From Lycium barbarum (taxonomy: Eukaryota > Streptophyta > Magnoliopsida > Solanales > Solanaceae), in NCBI RefSeq assembly GCF_019175385.1, contig NC_083341.1, forward strand, positions 21,708,203 to 21,772,202: 64,000 nucleotides of DNA, read 5' to 3'. Below are positions 33,001-45,963 of the stretch, one piece after another (positions within the stretch are counted from its first letter, which is position 1; the number at the start of each line of letters is the position of its first letter). Made by a program: the position numbers and the translations under genes. Under the pieces are notes generated by a model. It searched no databases. It was not told the origin of the DNA and worked only from the letters and a program-made list of their open reading frames with translations.

Positions 33001-36000
33001 GGTCCATGGAATAAAAAGGTAGGACCTGTGTATCTAAATTCCTTTCGGCAAAATATCTATCCAGAGGTACAAGTATTATATGAGATTTGCCTTCCCTAAT
33101 CCGAAAGATCAATCTTGGAACCTAACCTAACTGTTCAACTAATAATCTATTTGTTGATAAGTAGGTTTTTGACTAATGTACTTCTAAATAAACTCAAATT
33201 CATACCAAAGCAAGGGACACCCTCACAATTAAAATTAATTTTCAAAATCTTTCTGCAAACAGAAATCATGAAAATGAGAAAAAAAGGGATATGCAGCTAA
33301 GAACCACTATAAATCTGACAAAGAAATAAATATTACACGAGTTAAGACTTGGGCGGAAATCAACCAATTTCCAGGCTGCACAAAAGAACAACCAAGAAAA
33401 GATTCAAATCACTGTGCAATATGTAAATTTACCAACCCTCATATATTTCTAGAACCAACCGATCAGGCAACTACACTAGTCAGATGGTTTCCTGAAGTGC
33501 TGGAATTTAGTAGACAATTACTGATCAGTTGAGAATAATTTGAGCTCGACTTTAGGACTTCATGCTTGGCAGATAATTGTTCCAATAAAGTACTAAAATT
33601 TTGATTAAGGAAGCGAAAGTTTCTAAAAAGACTAGTACCTCATTGTGTATTCGTGCACACATACAACTATATCAACATAAGAAAGTTTTTCCCTGTATAC
33701 ATCTTTCATTGTTCAGCGCAGCTCATGTGGTAATGCATGGTGTAAGCATTAGCTTGCTGCCACAACTTCCAATCTCATGATTGTAAGGTGATTCTCAAGT
33801 TCTTTCCTTAACCGAAGGAGCAGAATAGAGAATAAAGACAATCTCACCAGCCCAAGATTTTTTTTTTTGACTATCTAGATATAAAGCCGAAAGTTTAAAC
33901 TCAGGCTAAATAACTTCAGCTAAATGATGCTAATATGATCATCAAGAAAAGAGAAACCCGAATATTTGAAAATACAAACAATTAATTGCAGTGATCCTCT
34001 TCATGTTGCTTGATATATTTCTATTATAATATCTCTAGAAACAAAGAGCAAGAGATCATCCAAATTGAAGTTATTACGTCATTTCTCAACAAAATCTAAG
34101 GCCATGACTGAATAAAATATGGCAAAATGGGTCTAGAGACATAAGTGCTAAGCATCTCTTTTTCATTTATACATGCAATCAACTAATACCACCTTGTGTA
34201 TCATCGTTTGGTCCATTTCTATCAGTTATTATTGCTTAGGAATCAAATAAGGCTCAATCTAAGAATAGATCTTTCACATTTCAAAAGATTATAGTAGTTC
34301 TCAGAACACTTGACTTATTTTTTGAACTTCTTTTTAGTGTCATGAAAAAATGGTACTTACTTTAGCATCTCAGCGAAACTCATAGCTTCATCAATTCCTG
34401 GAACTGCATTCGCCAAATCTGAGAAAAAACCGTCCACTCCTTCTGAACCGCCTTCTTCATTCTCTATAGTTGGATCAACTTCCTAAAGAACAAAACTTCA
34501 TCATAAAATCATTACCCCATAACAGCACATCGGAACAAAATTGACCATAAACTGAAAAAGCAACATAATTTGACAAATTGTGTGTAAAGCTCACTCTTTG
34601 AACTCACTGAAATACATTACACTCGACAACAAGTATTGCTCAAAAGTTAAGAGGGTCAAGCTTCAATTCCAAATAAACAATGTCTCTTTCCCCTCGCGCC
34701 CCATCCCACCCCACCAAAAGTAGTAAAAAGGAAAAAATAAAAATACAGTGGTATAATTATACTTTTGTCATTTATCATAATTTCTCTACACTTCCAGCAA
34801 TTAATCAATAACATTGAGGGTGAATTTAGTTGGAGGAATGTTTCTCATGGAGAACATGTTCTCTAGAAAATGATTTACCTTAGAAAATCAACTTTTGGAT
34901 TATTTTGTAGTGATTGGTTGGGTATAAAAGCAGGTAACAAATGGTAATGGTACGAGGTGCACGATAAGTATAGAGTTAACTTCTACACACTGTAAGTACT
35001 AAAAAAAACTTTGCACTGACAAATCACCTAAAAGAAAATCATAGATAACTAAATAAGTGGAACTAGTTACATGAAAATTAAAGCAGACAGCCTGCTATAA
35101 CATGTATAAATTATACAGATATTGTAAAATTTTGTTCCATTATAAATGCATATAAGTTAAAACCTAAGATATCAAGGTCAGAGTTTGGGTAATAGTTAAT
35201 AACAAAACACATTGATTGAGACGACAAATCACATGGAGTAACAAAATAATTTTCAATTCAAGAGTGGACAAACTGTACTACTTATAATGAAAAATGCTTT
35301 CTTTTACAAGTCATGTTACAATATTCTTTCAGCTGAACCCAGTAACTCTATCTCAAACCATGTATTTGTATTAAAATTTGCATTTAATATCTACAAATAA
35401 TCTATTCAAAACACAGCAAGCAAAAATAAAATTGTGATTCAAAACTCATAAACTAAGAATTCTGGTTTCTCCTCCGGTAAAAAACAACTACAACAATAAC
35501 ATACACAGTGTAATCCCATCCGTGGCGGATCCAGGATTATCACTAAAAGGGTTCAAAATATGAAAAAGTAAACGCACGAATAGAGTTCAACATCTACTAT
35601 ATATGAATAAAAAATATTTTTAATCATGTATAAATAGTGTAATTTTCTGCCAGAAAGGGTTCGGATGAATCCTGAGCCCTACCTGGCTCCGCCCCTAAAT
35701 CCCCAGTGGGTCTGAGGAGGGTAGGATATACCAAACCTTACCCCTACCTTTATGGGGCAGAGAGGCTGTTTCCGAAACACCCTCGGCACAAAAGAAACGT
35801 AACCGAAGCAGGATTATAAGAAAGAACGGTAACAAAACACCAGAAACTAAATAAGATCCAACGTAATAGGGAATACCATGGCGTACAAATTGGTGAAACC
35901 ATTAACGACGGTTGGAGTTTTAGCAAAACGTTGTTGAAATGCATCGCTAAGGTTGTGAGCTGGATCAGTTGATATTATTAGAACTGATGATCTGACTTGT

Positions 36001-36140
36001 GAAAGAAGGATCCCTAGTACTGAGCTGCATGTTGTTTTCCCTACACCACCTTTTCCACCTACAAATACCCATTTTAATGTGTCTTGTTCCATTAGGTTAC
36101 GTACTGTGCCTTCTGGTAAATCTGGATTACTCGAAGCCAT
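30087..36140 (-). CDS. GET3: GET3 ATPase, copy B, intact
   Basis: Seven exons at the same borders as copy A: 36140-35877, 34482-34361, 32385-32235, 32037-31927, 31252-31114, 30973-30858 and 30269-30087. Exon lengths are identical (264, 122, 151, 111, 139, 116 and 183 bp), coding 361 residues. The P-loop [10 protein letters not shown], switch [11 protein letters not shown] and switch [10 protein letters not shown] are kept. The TLEKGLAK segment and LPEG near the N-terminus match the form I recall for other plant GET3 proteins better than copy A does, so B looks closer to the ancestral protein. The last residue is Ser. Its promoter region is the left arm of the 2.1-kb palindrome, which starts about 40 bp upstream of the ATG and could affect expression. 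Confidence 0.95.
35485..35815 (-). mobile_element. TS-type SINE with nested hAT MITE in GET3 intron 1 (copy B)
   Basis: Same nested arrangement as 24866-25200. Here the SINE right part (ACCTTACCCCTACCTTTATG, GAGGCTGTTTCCG) is closer to the usual TS SINE sequence than in copies A, C and D, which share derived changes. Confidence 0.8.
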
Positions 36141-36179
36141 TAATATTAATTTATATGTAGTGTATGGTTGATTATTTGG

Positions 36180-38304
36180 CTAGTAGTAGTAGTAATTGAG
36201 AAGAGTAGTGTCAAATAATTTGACGATGCAGGGAGTTTGTTCTTGGATGATGATTCATTTTGAGGCTTAAATCGAAATATTAAATCCCATAGGTAACAAA
36301 ACTGATAATAATCAATTTATTGTTTGAAGAATATAATTACGTACATTGAACTCCAATTTCCTTTTTTGTTTAATTTTCTTATTTTTCTCCTATTTGTGAG
36401 TTTGACGCGTGTTTTAACCGAAATACGATGTGAAAATCTCATATGTGCATAATTGAAGATTAAATGGCTAGGTGAGTGTTCTTTTTTCTATTTTTTTTTT
36501 AATCTACAACACTTCATCTGTGTGAACTTATTTCTTATTTACATTTAATAAAAATAATTAGGGATAAATGGTTTTTTTTGATCCTTTATAAAAAAAAAAA
36601 TAGTTTTATGACCCTTTTATCAGGGTCTGGAAAAAAAAAACAGATAAGAGATCTGAAAAGTCTATTTTTTTTTCTATTCAAATTGTAAAAGGACAAGAGT
36701 TCTTATGGCATACTCAAGGCTACAGGTTTTAAAAAAAAATTGTATTTCTTAGAGCCTGTTTGGATGGGTTTAAAAAAAGCAGCTTATAACCTGAAAACAG
36801 CTTATAAGCTAAAAAAAAAAAAAAGTTGGGATAGCCAAACTTATTTTTTTTTACTTATAGGCTGTTTTCAGCTTATATCTGCTTTAGATAAGCTAAGCCA
36901 AACGGGCCCAATTATTATTTTGGGCTTATTTTAAGTACAAAATAGCTTATAAGCTGACCAGCCAAACACTCAAAAAAACTGAAAACAGCTTATAAGCTAT
37001 TTTCAGCAACTTATAAGCCAATCCAAAGGGGCTCTTAATCTTCATCTCCAATCAAATGAGTTCACATAAATTAAAGTGAATAAAGTACATAAACAGAATT
37101 GAATTCACATTATATGGGGGAGACTCTTACCAGTACTATTAGCTAGTCTATAAACATACTAAGAGCCTGTATGGATGGGCTTAAAATAAGCAGCTTATAA
37201 GCCAAAAAAAAAAAGTTGGGTAGGTTAACTTATTAAAAAAGCTGAAAATAGCTTATAAGCCAAAAAAATAAGTTAACTTACCCCAACTTTTTTTTTTTGG
37301 CTTATAAGCTGCTTATTTTAAGCCCATCCATACAGGCTCTTAGTATGTTTATAGACTAGCTAATAGTCCTGGTAAGAGTCTCCCCCATATAATGTGAATT
37401 CAATTCTGTTTATGTACTTTATTCACTTTAATTTATGTGAACTCATTTGATTGGAGATGAAGATTAAGAGCCCCTTTGGATTGGCTTATAAGTTGCTGAA
37501 AATAGCTTATAAGCTGTTTTCAGTTTTTTTGAGTGTTTGGCTGGTCAGCTTATAAGCTATTTTGTACTTAAAATAAGCCCAAAAAAATAATTGGGCCCGT
37601 TTGGCTTAGCTTATCTAAAGCAGCATATAAGCTGAAAACAGCCTATAAGTCAAAAATAATAAGTTGGGCTATCCCAACTTTTTTTTTTTTTAGCTTATAA
37701 GCTGCTTTTTTTAAACCCATCCAAACAGGCTCTAAGAAATACAATTTTTTTTTTAAAACCTGTAGCCTTGAGTATGACATAAGAACTCTTGTCCTTTTAC
37801 AATTTGAATAGAAAAAAAAATAGACTTTTCAGATCTCTTATCTATTTTTTTTTTCCAGACCCTGATAAAAGGGTCATAAAACTATTTTTTTTTTATAAAG
37901 GATCAAAAAAAACCATTTCTCCCTAATTATTTTTATTAAATGTAAATAAGAAATAAGTTCACACAGATGAAGTGTTGTAGATTAAAAAAAAAATAGAGAA
38001 AAGAACACTCACCTAGCCATTTAATCTTCAATTATGCACATATGAGATTTTCACATCGTATTTCGGTTAAAACACGCGTCAAACTCACAAATAGGAGAAA
38101 AATAAGAAAATTAAACAAAAAAGGAAATTAGAGTTCAATGTACGTAATTATATTCTTCAAACAATAAATTGATTATTATCAGTTTTGTTACCTATGGGAT
38201 TTAATATTTCGATTTAAGCCTCAAAATGAATCATCATCAAAGAACAAACTCCCTGCATCATCAAATGCTTTGACACTACTCTTCTCAATTACTACTATTA
38301 CTAG
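36180..38304. repeat. Palindrome (inverted repeat) with ~1.06-kb arms
   Basis: Left arm 36180 to about 37242 is mirrored base for base, with few mismatches, by the right arm to 38304. It contains the GET3 upstream region, a MITE (36751-37036 and mirror 37466-37734) and ends in a central MITE hairpin. The right arm runs to ACTAG at 38300-38304 and then switches to GET3 intron sequence of copy C. Confidence 0.95.
37161..37341. mobile_element. Palindromic MITE at the centre of the inverted repeat
   Basis: Begins AGAGCCTGTATGGATGGGCT and ends with its inverted complement AGCCCATCCATACAGGCTCT. The arms of about 70 bp surround a spacer of about 30 bp (AAAAAAGCTGAAAATAGC...). It belongs to the same family as 26126-26406. 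The symmetric flanks CATACT / AGTATG show that the whole neighbourhood is mirrored about it. Confidence 0.85.
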
Positions 38305-41300
38305 GCAATGAAAAACGTTGCAAAGATGTTCAGCTGTCTATGATTCGGATGTCCAGGAAAGGAAGAAGCAACAATGAGCACTTTGAATTGGAATAAAAGT
38401 AAACCCCACAATCCAGTTTAACTTATAACTGGCACGTGTATTCCGAAATAGAACCACCTTGTGCAATTCGGTAGCTCTTTATATTACAGCTAATGCCCTG
38501 GCTCTAAAAATCCAATCTTAGTTTGCCCAGGCTTGATCCCAAGAGCCTCCTAAACACCAAAGACTTGGTATAATTTCACTCAACCATGCTATAAAAGAAG
38601 ATAACGGGATACAGTAATGAAGCGAGTGAACTTGTCCACTACTAAAGGTATTATTTTTATAATTGATATAGAGCACTTTATTTAACAAGGTTAACAGTGG
38701 AACAAAAATGCAGTAATAGTAATTAGTCTTAGACGTCTTTTGATGAGTCTTAAAAAGGTCCATGGAATAGAAAGGTAGGACCTGTGTATCTAAATTCCTT
38801 TCGGCAAAATATCTATCCAGAGGTACAAGTATTATATGAGATTTGCCTTCCCTAATCCAAAAGATCAATTCAGCTTCGAACCTAACCTAACTGTTCAACT
38901 AATAATCTATTTGCTGATAAGTAGGTTTTTGACTAATGTACTTCTAAATAAACTCAAATTCACACCCAAAGCAAGGGACACCCTCACAATTAAAATTAAT
39001 TTTCAAAATCTTTCTGCAAACAGAAATCATGAAAATGAGAAAAAAAGGGATACGCAGCTAAGAACCACTATTAATCTGACAAAGAAATAAATATTACACG
39101 AGTTAAGACTTGGGCAGAAATCAACCAATTTCCAGGCTGCACAAAAGAACAACCAAGAAAAGATTCAAATCACTGTGCAATATGTAAATTAACCAACCAT
39201 CATATATTTCTAGAACCACCCGATCAGGCAACTACACTAGTCAGATGGATTCCTGAAGTGCTGGAATTTAGTAGACAATTACTGATCAGTTGAGAATAAT
39301 TTGAGCTCGACTTTAGGACTTCATGCTTGGCAGAAGCGAAAGTTTCTAAAAAGACTAGTACCTCATTGGGTATTCGTGCACACATACAACTATATCAACA
39401 TAAGAAAGCTTTCTCCCTGTATACATCTTTCATTGTTCAGCGCAGCTCATGTGGTAATGCATGGTGTAAGCATTAGCTTGCTGCCACAACTTCCAATCTC
39501 ATGATTGTAAGGTGATTCTCAAGTTTTTCCTTAACCGAAGGAGCAGAATAGAGATTAAAGGCAATCTCGCCAACCCAAGATTTTTTTTTTTGACTATCTA
39601 GATATAAAGTCGAAAGTTTAAACTCAGTCTAAATAACTTCTGCTGAATGATGCTAATATGATCATCAAGAAAAGAGAAACCCGAATATTTGAAAATACAA
39701 ACAATTAATTGCAGTGATCCTCTTCATGTTGCTTGATATATTTCTATTATAATATCTCTAGAAACAAAGAGCAAGAGATCATCCAAATTGAAGTTATTAC
39801 GTCATTTCTCAACAAAATCTAAGGCCATGACTGAATAAAATATGGCAAAATGGGTCTAGAGACATAAGTGCTAAGCATCTCTTTTTCATTTATACATGCA
39901 ATCAACTAATACCACCTTGTGTATCATCGTTTGGTCCATTTCTATCAGTTATTATTGCTTAGGAATCAAATAAGGCTCAATCTAAGAATAGATCTTTCAC
40001 ATTTCAAAAGATTATAGTAGTTCTCAGAACACTTGACTTATTTTTTGAACTTCTTTTTAGTGTCACGAAAAAATGGTACTTACTTTAGCATCTCAGCGAA
40101 ACTCATAGCTTCATCAATTCCTGGAACTGCATTCGCCAAATCTGAGAAAAAACCGTCCACTCCTTCTGAACCGCCTTCTTCATTCTCTATAGTTGGATCA
40201 ACTTCCTAAAGAACAAAACTTCATCATAAAATCATTACCCCATAACAGCACATCGGAACAAAATTGACCATAAACTGAAAAAGCAACATAATTTGACAAA
40301 TTGTGTGTAAAGCTCACTCTTTGAACTCACTGAAATACATTACACTCGACAACAAGTATTGCTCAAAAGTTAAGAGGGTCAAGCTTCAATTCCAAATAAA
40401 CAATGTCTCTTTCCCCTCGCGCCCCATCCCACCCCACCAAAAGTAGTAAAAAGGAAAAAATAAAAATACAGTGGTATAATTATACTTTTGTCATTTATCA
40501 TAATTTCTCTACACTTCCAGCAATTAATCAATAACATTGAGGGTGAATTTAGTTGGAGGAATGTTTCTCATGGAGAACATGTTCTCTAGAAAATGATTTA
40601 CCTTATAAAATCAACTTTTGGATTATTTTCTAGTGATTGGTTGGGTATACAAGCAGGTAACAAATGGTAATGGTACGAGGTGCACGATAAGTATAGAGTT
40701 AACTTCTACACACTGTAAGTACTAAAAAAACCTTTGCACTGACAAATCACCTAAAAGAAAATCATAGGTAACTAAATAAGTGGAACTAGTTACATGAAAA
40801 TTAAAGCAGACAGCCTGCTATAACATGTATAAATTATACAGATATTGTAAAATTTTGTTCCATTATAAATGCATATAAGTTAAAACCTAAGATATCAAGG
40901 TCAGAGTTTAGGTAATAATTAATAACAATACACATTGATTGAGACGACAAATTACATGGAGTAACAAAATAATTTTCAAGTCAAGAGTGGAGAAATTGTA
41001 CTACTTATAATGAAAAATGCTTTCTTGTACAAGTCATGTTACAATATCGTTCAGCTGAACTCAGTAACTCTGGCTCAAACCATGTATTTGTATTAAAATT
41101 TGCATTTAATATCTTCAAATAGTCTATTCAAAACACAGCAAGCAAAAATAAAATTGTGATTCAAAACTCATAAACTAAGAATTCTGGTTTCTCCTCCGGT
41201 AAAAAACAACTACAACAATAACATACACAGTGTAATCCCATCCGTGGCGGAGCTAGGATTATCACTAAAAGGGTTCAAAATATGAAAAAGTTAATGCATG

Positions 41301-41968
41301 AATAGAGTTTAACATCTACTATATATGCATAAAAAATAATTTTAATCATGTATAAATAGTGTAATTTTCATCCAGAAAGGGTTCGGATGAACCCTAGCCC
41401 TACCTGGCTCCACCCTAAATCCCCAGTGGGGTCTGAGGAGGGTAGGATATACCAAACCTTAACCCTACGTTTATGGGGGCAGAGAGGTTGTTTTCGAAGG
41501 ACGCTCGGCTCAAAAGAAACGTAACCGAAGCAGGATTATAAGAAAGAACGGTAACAAAACACCAGAAACTAAATAAGATACAACGTAATAGGGAATACCA
41601 TGGCGTACAAATTGGTGAAACCATTAACGACGGTTGGAGTTTTAGCGAAACGTTGTTGAAATGCATCGCTAAGATTGTGAGCTGGATCAGTTGATATTAT
41701 TAGAACTGATGATCTGACTTGTGAAAGAAAGATCCCCAGTACTGAGCTGCATGTTGTTTTCCCTACACCACCTTTTCCACCTACAAATACCCATTTTAAT
41801 GTGTCTTGTTCCATTAGGTTACGTACTGTGCCTTCTGGTAAATCTGGATTACTCAAAGCCATTAATATTAATTTATATATAGTGTATGGTTGATTATTTG
41901 GCTAGTAGTAGTAGTAGTAATTGAGAAGAGTAGTGTCAAAGCATTTGATGATGCAGGGAGTTTCTTCT
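38305..41968. repeat. Partial duplication copy C
   Basis: Corresponds to copy A about 21918-25628: part of GET3 intron 2, exon 2, intron 1, exon 1 and about 100 bp of upstream sequence. It has a 44-bp deletion near 39333. The left end is joined to the palindrome and the right end to an Ogre fragment. Confidence 0.93.
40084..41862 (-). pseudogene. Truncated GET3, copy C (exons 1-2 only)
   Basis: Exon 1 (41862-41599) and exon 2 (40205-40084) keep open frames, the P-loop and the splice sites, but exons 3-7 are absent because the copy breaks off inside intron 2 at 38305. Ser3 is changed to Leu (TCA to TTA on the coding strand). The fragment could encode at most the first ~129 residues, lacking switch II and the client-binding helices, so it cannot act as GET3. 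Confidence 0.93.
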
Positions 41969-42682
41969 AACCCTATGTGGGCTGCCTACGTATCTCACCA
42001 TGAGAATCAGGTCAGAACGTAGTTCGTATGCATGCAAAACGGGAAAAATTCTAACCTAGTATGACTGAATCCCTATGTGGGCTGCCTACGTATCCACCGA
42101 GGAATCAGGTCAAGCGTAGTTCGTAACGGTTGTTAAAGGAAAGGTTTTAAATTAGGTTGTCTTACCTAATGTCATCCTTTGATTTCTTCTTGGATTGCCA
42201 GCTCTCAGGCTTATGTCATCATCTATTGTCTATTCAAGTTCTTTTGAGTGAAATCTTGTCTTGTTCCCTAGTTTCTTTGTATGTCGTCTTATTCGTACAT
42301 TTTATGTCACAGTCGTAGAGTTGACAGTCTTGATAAATAAAGTAAAAAATAGATGATCAGAAATGCATTCATGGTTTTTGCAATTCAAGCTTCCACAAGA
42401 TGAAGCAAAACAAACAAATTTTGGGTACGATTCAAACATCAATAAAAGAAAACAAGTTCACTACATGTTCATGCTACCAAGACTCCCGATGAATCGGGGA
42501 TGGAGTACAAATCTAATTCTTCAGAATTTCCCTGGTTTGGCACTTCATGCGATAGGTGTATCGGCATTGTGAGTAGCTGTAGCAGGAATCTTCATGTGTG
42601 TTTGTCTTTGGATTGTTTATGGGAACGACAAAAGTTGATGTCATGTCTCTTTTCCACCCTCCAATCGACATACTGGATTCAT

Positions 42683-44824
42683 TTAAATCTTGGTATCTTC
42701 GTGAGTAGGCAAAGGATTGTTGACCACATTGGGCTTAGCCTCAGCGAGCTGGATTACTCCTTCCTTAATCAGGGCTTCGATTTTGTTTTTAAACCCATAG
42801 CAATCTTCAATGGCGTGCCCAGCAACTCCAGAATGGTATGCACAGCGCTTGGAACCATCAAACCATTTTGGGATAGGATCGGGAATTTTTCCTTCAATCG
42901 GTTGTATTACGCCCACTGCTTTCATTCTTTCAAACAATTGAGCCAAGGGTTCAGCGATCGGAGTGTAGTTACGGGTGTTTTTGGTATCAAGGTTTGGACG
43001 AGCTCTAGGTGCAGCATGTGGTCGACTTTGGTAAGTTGGATCTTGGACGGGTTGATATTGACGTGAGTTTTGATGTGGAGGTGCTCGGGGTTGGTAGTAG
43101 TTGGCCTGGGTGTTGTAGACAGGGTGAGGAGATAGTGGAGCTTGGTAGGTTTCAGAGTAGTGGTAAGGGTAGAAAGGTTGTTGTGGGTGGTTAAAGTATG
43201 GAATGACTTGGCTCGGCTCATGTCTTTGGGCGTTCATGACTGCAGCGACATCTTCCTTCTTCTTTTTAATCCCGTTGATAGAACCAGATTGTATAGCTTT
43301 GTTCATTGCTTGTAAAGCAATAAGATCCTGTATTTTCCCCGATTTGATTCCTTCTTCCAAGGCTTCTCCCATTCGAACAACTTCTGTGAATTTTTGTCCC
43401 ATCATACCTATCATTTTCTCGTAAAATATGCCAGCCTGGCATTCAATGAAGGTAGCAGTCATTTCTCTATCATTCATCGGAGGTTGAACCCTGGCCGCTT
43501 CTGACCTCCAACGTAACGCATACTCGCGGAACGTCTCAGTTGACTTCCTGGCTAACTTAGTCATGTAAACTCTATCTGGCGTGATATCGGTGTTAAAACT
43601 GAACCTGTCCATAAAGTCTTGCGCCATGTCACTCCAACCACGCCATTTACGGACATCCTGTTGTGTATACCAAGTAAGTGCTTCGCCAGATAAGCTTCTT
43701 ATGAAGAGCTTCATCCTTATGCTCTGGTCTCTGCCTACTCCAACCAGTTTGTCACAATAAGCCCTTAAGTGTGTATAAGGGTCGCCTGTTCCATTGAATG
43801 TATCAAATTTTGGCGGTTTGTAGCCTATGGGTAAATCGACGTCAGGTTGAACACAGAGATCTTCATACTCTACACTCTTAGTCCCCCTAGCAACTTGAAG
43901 GTTTCTCATCGCTTCTTTGAGACTGTGGATCTCTTTTAGCAACATGTTATCTGCCCCTGCCTTTGCATCCTTTTCCATTTCTTCGTACTGATCTACTTCG
44001 GGTTGGAACCTAACCGTTACTGGATTGGTAAAGGCTTGTGTTTCTGCGGTGTATACTGGAGGAACATATTGTGTATTAGGGGTGACAAAGTGTGCCCCGT
44101 GTATATGCTGGGTTGGATAAGTTTGGGCGATGGGAGTGTTTTGGACCGGAGGTGGTGTGTTATAAGTAGTGTTTATAGGTGGTTGATTTGGCGGGTTTAG
44201 ATGAATGGTTGTGGGTAGTGGATTGGTGTTGGTGAGTAAAGGAACATAGGGAGTGCGAACTGGCGATTGACTTGGTGGGTTGACGGGTGGTGGATTATGA
44301 GTAGCATAGGTAGTGTAGGTGGGTGGTTGATTTTGTGGAGGAGTATAGCTAGTGTAAGTGGGTGGTTGACTTTGCGGGGGAGTATAGGCGGATGATGGAT
44401 TTTGTGGATTTGTGGGGATGATCGGAGGTAAGTTATTGTTGGTAGGTGCATTGTTTTGGGGAGGAAAATGTTCGGGAACTGGGGATTCGAGTGATGGGAA
44501 ACGAGGTGGTTCTGGTGCAGTATTGCTAGGTTCAAAAGGTGAATTCTGGAGTGTGATGGATAAATTGGTCAAGTCCCTAAACCGGTTTAGTTCTCCACGT
44601 AGATTCTCAATTTCTTGAGTCAGGCGGGCGATATGTTCATCCCGTTGAATAGTAGTTCCGTGTTCGGAAGTCTCGGGCGGATCGCTAGAGATCACGATGT
44701 TTTCTACACCAGTCGGAATAGATGCGGCCGGATCAGTCATAGTAATTTCATTTCCCTGGACAACCCAACTACGTTCAGGTAATGATGACGTCTTTGACCT
44801 CGTGATGTAAGGGTGGTCGGCCAT
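42683..44824 (-). CDS. Ogre-type Gag polyprotein (713 residues)
   Basis: Long intact frame. Residues about 90-270 are a low-complexity Pro/Thr/Tyr/Asn-rich region. A capsid-like Retrotrans_gag core follows, with LFIRSLSGEALTWYTQQ, FMDRFSFN and ETFREYALRWRSEAARVQPP. The C-terminal part has a zinc-knuckle-like CAYHSGVAGHAIEDCYGF near residue 660. It ends at a stop just after NNPLPTHEDTKI, where Ogre Gag normally runs on toward protease. The structural protein would assemble the retrotransposon particle. The element cannot move alone because pol is missing. Confidence 0.88.
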   Translation of the reverse strand: MADHPYITRSKTSSLPERSWVVQGNEITMTDPAASIPTGVENIVISSDPPETSEHGTTIQRDEHIARLTQEIENLRGELNRFRDLTNLSITLQNSPFEPSNTAPEPPRFPSLESPVPEHFPPQNNAPTNNNLPPIIPTNPQNPSSAYTPPQSQPPTYTSYTPPQNQPPTYTTYATHNPPPVNPPSQSPVRTPYVPLLTNTNPLPTTIHLNPPNQPPINTTYNTPPPVQNTPIAQTYPTQHIHGAHFVTPNTQYVPPVYTAETQAFTNPVTVRFQPEVDQYEEMEKDAKAGADNMLLKEIHSLKEAMRNLQVARGTKSVEYEDLCVQPDVDLPIGYKPPKFDTFNGTGDPYTHLRAYCDKLVGVGRDQSIRMKLFIRSLSGEALTWYTQQDVRKWRGWSDMAQDFMDRFSFNTDITPDRVYMTKLARKSTETFREYALRWRSEAARVQPPMNDREMTATFIECQAGIFYEKMIGMMGQKFTEVVRMGEALEEGIKSGKIQDLIALQAMNKAIQSGSINGIKKKKEDVAAVMNAQRHEPSQVIPYFNHPQQPFYPYHYSETYQAPLSPHPVYNTQANYYQPRAPPHQNSRQYQPVQDPTYQSRPHAAPRARPNLDTKNTRNYTPIAEPLAQLFERMKAVGVIQPIEGKIPDPIPKWFDGSKRCAYHSGVAGHAIEDCYGFKNKIEALIKEGVIQLAEAKPNVVNNPLPTHEDTKI

Positions 44825-45942
44825 CGAGTGTCAACACGAATCAACTCTCTGTTTGGGAATAAGATAAAATAGACATACAGTATAAACGATGTTAATGAAC
44901 ATATCTAGGTAAAGTCATGGTCACGTAAAGTCAAGTAAGGCATGTAGCAAATAACTCATCAAGTAGAGTCAAACAAGTTGTCAAACAAATGTGAACGGTT
45001 ATATCAAAATAAATAACGCGTCCTAATATGCATGTGACCTCTTCGTGCCAGAGGTGGGCCTAACGTTGTTTAAAGGATAAAATGTGTCATAATATGTCAT
45101 CCCGTTGCTTTGATTAATTAAACAGGTTCTATTTCCCCAAAATAAAGTACAAAGAATTGTGTAACATTTATTACATATTGAATGAATACAACATGAAGTG
45201 TTTCCTAATCTAAGTAAAGTAAATAAAATTTCTATGTCTAACTTCTAGCTCCATTTGTGATGCCCTTGATCTACGTCATTTGTTGTACTCCGATGCAAAT
45301 GCATACCTGTCATAGAAACGTTAGTCATTCTCTCCTTCCTAAAGTTTAATTAATTAGAGCAAATAGTCAATATTTAGGCACAGTTATCCTTCAAACATGC
45401 ATATAATGTATGATTAGTGTCACTCGGGGTCGTGAACCCACTCGGACGTTTGGGTAAAGTCGTCTAATGGGCTTAATACACCAAGGGTATTAAACCTCCT
45501 AGGATATGAAATGTATGCTCTTAGAAAAGTGTGTTGGTTTAGCTCTATCTTAGACTGACTAAGAGTTGGCTTCTTATGACACAAGGTTCCCCCAAGCGGA
45601 CAACTTGAGAGTGGAAAGTCTGTGGCCGTCGACTGCACCGCTGATCGACTAAATCCACAAGATCAATCCAACTAAAGTGGTAATTTAGTAGTGCACGGCC
45701 GCAAACCGCGAAACTGCTTTAAGTGTGTGAATTTGTGTGAATTTTCCAAGAGTGGAGGAAATATGAACGGAATGACAGTTTATCAAAGCAGTAACACATA
45801 AACAGTTTATATCAAACAGACAGTTTATATCAAACAAACAATTAATAGCATGTAAAAACAGTTAACGAATAAATAAAGTAATTTCCAATAAGCACACAAA
45901 GCCTATTTAAACTAAGTCCGTTATGGTTAGAACCTAAGTGAA

Positions 45943-45960
45943 TCCCCAGCGGAGTCGCCA
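45943..45960 (-). other. Primer-binding site of the Ogre element
   Basis: Minus-strand TGGCGACTCCGCTGGGGA lies three bases inside the LTR end (TGTGACA). This is the tRNA-Arg-type primer site typical of Ogre elements. Confidence 0.82.
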
Positions 45961-45963
45961 AGC

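Larger units (their letters stand above)
26537..37160. repeat. Duplication unit B (atpD-like + GET3)
   Basis: Second direct copy of the 16126-26512 unit. It holds complete frames for both genes and ends at the MITE in the palindrome centre at 37161. It has an expanded TA run at 27063-27130 and a C run at about 30367-30382 that copy A lacks. Confidence 0.95.

Noticed and set aside
36180..38304. Palindrome as a cloning or assembly artefact
   Set aside because: The arms differ by several substitutions (for example TTCTTGGATG versus TTCTTTGATG) and the ends show specific microhomology, which fits a real older event; long-read confirmation is still the decisive test.
42500..44618. Several plus-strand open frames opposite the Ogre gag
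   Set aside because: They lie antisense to a long, domain-bearing gag frame and show no recognisable motif.
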